The position numbers and the translations under genes were made by a program. The notes beneath the pieces were generated by a model. It ran no database searches. It saw only the letters and a program-made list of their open reading frames with translations, and was not told where the DNA came from. DNA of 18,128 nucleotides from Muricomes sp049840515 (GTDB taxonomy: Bacteria; Bacillota; Clostridia; Lachnospirales; Lachnospiraceae). Position 1 is the first letter of the stretch, and every line of letters starts with the position of its first letter. Where the stretch lies: the NCBI GenBank assembly GCA_049840515.1, contig JASGKW010000010.1, positions 1 to 18,128 on the forward strand. Reading direction: 5' to 3'. This document shows, piece by piece, positions 15,667 through 18,128 of the stretch.

Positions 15667-17418
15667 ATGTCATTTCTATCTTTCCCAAATATAAAAAGGC
15701 GGTTTCTGTCCGCAACTCTTACCATTAGTATAACTGCTGTTCTGGTATTATCAGGATGCAGTTTCAGCACAAACACCAACCCAAATAAGGAATTTGAATC
15801 ATTTACAAAAGAAGTCTTCTGCCAGGAGGTATCTTCTAATACAATCAGTCTGCACTACTCACTGAGAAATCCGGAGAAGTATGGAATAAAAGAGGAGCCT
15901 ATAACCTTTGGTGAAGTTCCCACAGATTCAAAGGCCGTGGCTGCATCTGTAGAAAATCTGCGGTCTGCCCTTGAAAAATTTTCTTATGGCCTGTTGTCTA
16001 CGGAAAATCAATTGACCTATGATGTATTAGATTATTATTTACAGACAACGGAAAAAGATGCGGAATATTTACTATATGAGGAGCCTTTGGGTCTGGTCAG
16101 TGGAATACAGACTCACTGCCGGTGCTTCTTTCAGAATACCAGTTTTATGATGAAGGGGATGTGAATACATATTTAGAACTAATGAAATCAACTCCCCAAT
16201 ATTTTGATGCGCTGATTAAATTTGAAAAACAAAAATCAGAGGCAGGATTGTTTATGGCAGATTTTGCGGCAGATACAGTGATTTCTCAGTGTACCGCATT
16301 TATGGAGATGGGGGAAAATAATTATCTGCTATCTACATTTGTGGACCGCATTAAGCAGCTGGATATTACTGTTGAAAAACAGAGCAGTTATATAAAGAGA
16401 AATGCCCAGATGCTGCAAAATTATGTCCTTCCGGCGTATAATCAACTCATTTCATCCATTCAGAAGTTAAAAGGAACAGGAAAAAATGAAAAGGGTCTGT
16501 GCTATCTGCCGGAGGGAAGAGCCTATTATGAACAGGTCGTGGCGGAAAGTACAGGGTCCAGCCGCTCTGTGACGGAGATGAAGGATTTGACGAGAAGGCA
16601 GATTATTTTCGGACCTTGAAGCCATGGAAAAGGCTCTCGGGATAGTGGGAGGTGAGGCGAAGGAGACTGCGGCGATGGAGGAAGCAAATCCGGTTACAAT
16701 CCTCAATGAACTGGAGCAAAAGACAGAAAAAGGGTTTCCAAGTCCTCCTGAAACTGTCACTCAGGTAAAATATGTACCGGAAGCGATGGAGAAATATTTG
16801 AGCCCCGCATTTTATATGATGCCGGCTATTGATGATACAACAGAAAATGTGATTTATGTAAATCAGTCTCAGATGAAAAATAATCTCACACTTTACACAA
16901 CGCTTGCCCATGAGGGGTATCCCGGACATTTATATCAGACAATATATTATGCGGGAAAAGACCCGGACCCTCTGAGAAATATTTTCCATTTTGGCGGCTA
17001 TGTGGAGGGCTGGGCTACTTACGCAGAAATGTGCAGTTATTATCTCTCCTCCTTAAACAAGGAGCAGGCAACCCTGTTACAGAAGAACAGTTCTATTATA
17101 TTAGGGTTATATGCACTTGCGGATATTGGGATACATTATGACGGGTGGAGCCGTATGGATACAATAGCATTTTTCAAAAATTATGGGATTAAAGATACAC
17201 AGACAATAGACAGAATATATGATTTAATTATCGGTTCACCGGGGAACTATCTGAAGTATTATATAGGGTATGTGGAGTTCCTGGAATTAAAAAAACAGTG
17301 GGTAGAAAAGAAAGGAGAAAATTTCTCACAAAAGGAATTTCATGAAGCTGTATTGTCCGTTGGACCGGCTCCATTTGGGCTTGTAGAGAGGTATATGTGG
17401 AGATTATCTAAAAAATAA
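15667..17418 (+). CDS. DUF885 lipoprotein, putative zinc metallopeptidase (two frameshifts)
   Basis: Secreted lipoprotein. A basic N-terminus and hydrophobic stretch lead to the lipobox LSGC (C31), so it should be anchored to the outer face of the membrane. The C-terminal DUF885 region has HEGYPGH (about 415-421), a zinc-binding motif of this peptidase-like family, and YVEGWATYAEM downstream. The frame breaks twice. One base is missing near 16115 (ACTCA-CTGCCG), after which LPVLLSEYQFYDEGDVNTYL continues. One T is extra in the T-run 16606-16609 (ATTATTTTCGG), hiding ISDLEAMEKALGIVGG. Corrected, the protein has about 583 residues, normal for the family. GGGAG precedes the ATG. Either a recently inactivated gene or, more likely, sequence errors. 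Substrates of this family in gut clostridia are not established. Confidence 0.82.
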
Positions 17419-17502
17419 AAGCTTTGGTTCATAGTCACAAAACAGTATCTAAAAAGATTATAAAATATAGGTAATAATAAATAAAAATTCCCTAAAAATA
17501 CA

Positions 17503-17531
17503 TTGACTTTTTTTAATTATATTGTTAAACT
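17503..17531 (+). promoter_or_regulatory. sigma-70-type promoter of the TauE/SafE-like gene
   Basis: TTGACT (17503-17508), a 17-base spacer and TAAACT (17526-17531). The predicted start near 17538 gives a leader of about 97 bases before the ATG at 17635. Confidence 0.65.
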
Positions 17532-17540
17532 GAAGTCAAG

Positions 17541-17603
17541 TGAAAGATATTGTCAGGAAAATAACAAGGAACGGCGCCGGATTTCTTGTACGGATGTCTT
17601 TCA
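17541..17603 (+). promoter_or_regulatory. structured 5' leader, possible cis-regulatory RNA
   Basis: A closing stem joins TGAAAGATAT (17541-17550) to ATGTCTTTCA (17594-17603), ten pairs with one G-U. Inside, ACAAGGAA (17564-17571) pairs with TTTCTTGT (17582-17589), eight pairs with one G-U, around a ten-base loop containing the self-complementary CGGCGCCG. The ribosome site (TTGGAGGA, about 17621-17628) lies outside the stems and no T-tract follows, so a terminator switch is not evident. I do not recognise a known riboswitch class. Confidence 0.45.
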
Positions 17604-17634
17604 GTAAATCAAACATAATATTGGAGGAATGTTC

Positions 17635-18128
17635 ATGAGTGCTGTATTAATTTTGAGGGTGGTTCTTATAGCATACGCTGCCGTATTTGCAGTGTATTTT
17701 ATTAAGGATTGTATCGCACACAAGGAAGATTTTACTAAGGACAAAGCAATTACACTTGGTATAATCGGTTTCGTTGTTAATGTATTTGATACTTTGGGGA
17801 TTGGTAACTTTGCAACAACAACGACTGGATTTAAGTTTACAAAGTCTTGTCAGGACGATTTGATTCCGGGAACGCTGAATGTTGGTCATGCAATTCCTGT
17901 CGCAACAGAGGCTGTTTTATTTTTTGGTCTGATTGAGATTGCACCGGTAACTTTGATTGGTATGCTTGTAGCAGCTATATTGGGGGCTGTAATTGGGGCA
18001 ACTATCGTTTCAAAATGGTCTTTGAAAGTTGTACGTATAGCACTGGGAATTGCTATGATTTTGCTGGCTATCATGTTAGCTGGTAAGTTATTGGCAATAG
18101 GACCATTTGGTACACAGGGAATGGCAAC
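17635..18128 (+). CDS. TauE/SafE-like (TSUP) membrane protein, partial
   Basis: Open frame from ATG 17635 (TTGGAGGA about 7 bases upstream) to the window edge, 164 codons without a stop. It is very hydrophobic. A first membrane segment covers about 4-23, then comes GIIGFVVNVFDTLGIGNFATTT (about 43-64), a glycine-rich TSUP-type signature, a conserved GTLNVGHAIPVATEA loop (79-93), further membrane segments about 94-122, and another about 132-150. TSUP proteins move sulfur-containing or carboxylate anions across the membrane; the substrate here is unknown. The C-terminal half is outside the window. Transcription likely comes from the promoter at 17503 through the structured leader. Confidence 0.7.
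   Translation, partial: MSAVLILRVVLIAYAAVFAVYFIKDCIAHKEDFTKDKAITLGIIGFVVNVFDTLGIGNFATTTTGFKFTKSCQDDLIPGTLNVGHAIPVATEAVLFFGLIEIAPVTLIGMLVAAILGAVIGATIVSKWSLKVVRIALGIAMILLAIMLAGKLLAIGPFGTQGMA

Noticed and set aside
16122..17418. Two extra genes downstream of the lipoprotein start
   Set aside because: They are the middle and end of one DUF885 protein, displaced by one-base indels.

Overview
The window looks like the chromosome of a low-GC, spore-forming Gram-positive anaerobe, most likely a Lachnospiraceae (Clostridium cluster XIVa) gut bacterium. This is inferred from the AGGAGG-type ribosome sites, seven tRNAs without encoded CCA, a spore maturation gene (spmB), a fructose PTS operon with its own HPr and Enzyme I, and a decarboxylase-holB-ricT-trmN6-rsmI block matching the Bacillus yaaO-yabC neighbourhood. 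No similarity search was run; the taxonomy is inference.

Layout: 38-690 is a tRNA array (Asp, Val, Tyr, Thr, initiator Met, Phe, Lys) closed by an intrinsic terminator. 691-2300 is a graveyard of mobile DNA: the C-terminal end of a tyrosine integrase beside tRNA-Lys, a truncated Abi_2-family fragment, a frameshifted unidentified relic, and palindromic repeats. 2301-7939 is a fructose operon: promoter with flanking operator-like inverted repeats, then fruK, fruA, ptsH, ptsI and a DeoR-family regulator. Fructose would enter as fructose-1-phosphate through FruA, phosphorylated by EI and HPr from the same operon, and FruK would make fructose-1,6-bisphosphate.

7940-8224 holds a perfect-consensus sigma-70 promoter followed within about 70 bases by a hairpin terminator. 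8225-14216 is the housekeeping block: Orn/Lys/Arg decarboxylase, guanylate kinase-like protein, an oppositely oriented small gene (51 aa), a 93-bp MITE-like element with 8-bp target duplications, holB (clamp loader delta'), ricT, trmN6 and rsmI. 14257-15521, on the minus strand, carries a degenerate MalK-like ABC ATPase and spmB. 15667-17418 is a DUF885 lipoprotein peptidase. 17635 to the end is a truncated TauE/SafE-type membrane protein behind a structured leader.

Four genes (fruA, holB, rsmI, DUF885) are interrupted by seven single-base indels that each restore a family-like protein when corrected. Since holB is normally essential and the indels are scattered through otherwise well-kept genes, sequencing or assembly error is the likeliest cause. 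I found no convincing new multi-gene system. The most interesting items are the MITE-like element, the consensus promoter-terminator pair, the HPr lacking Ser46, the degenerate ABC ATPase and the leader of the last gene.
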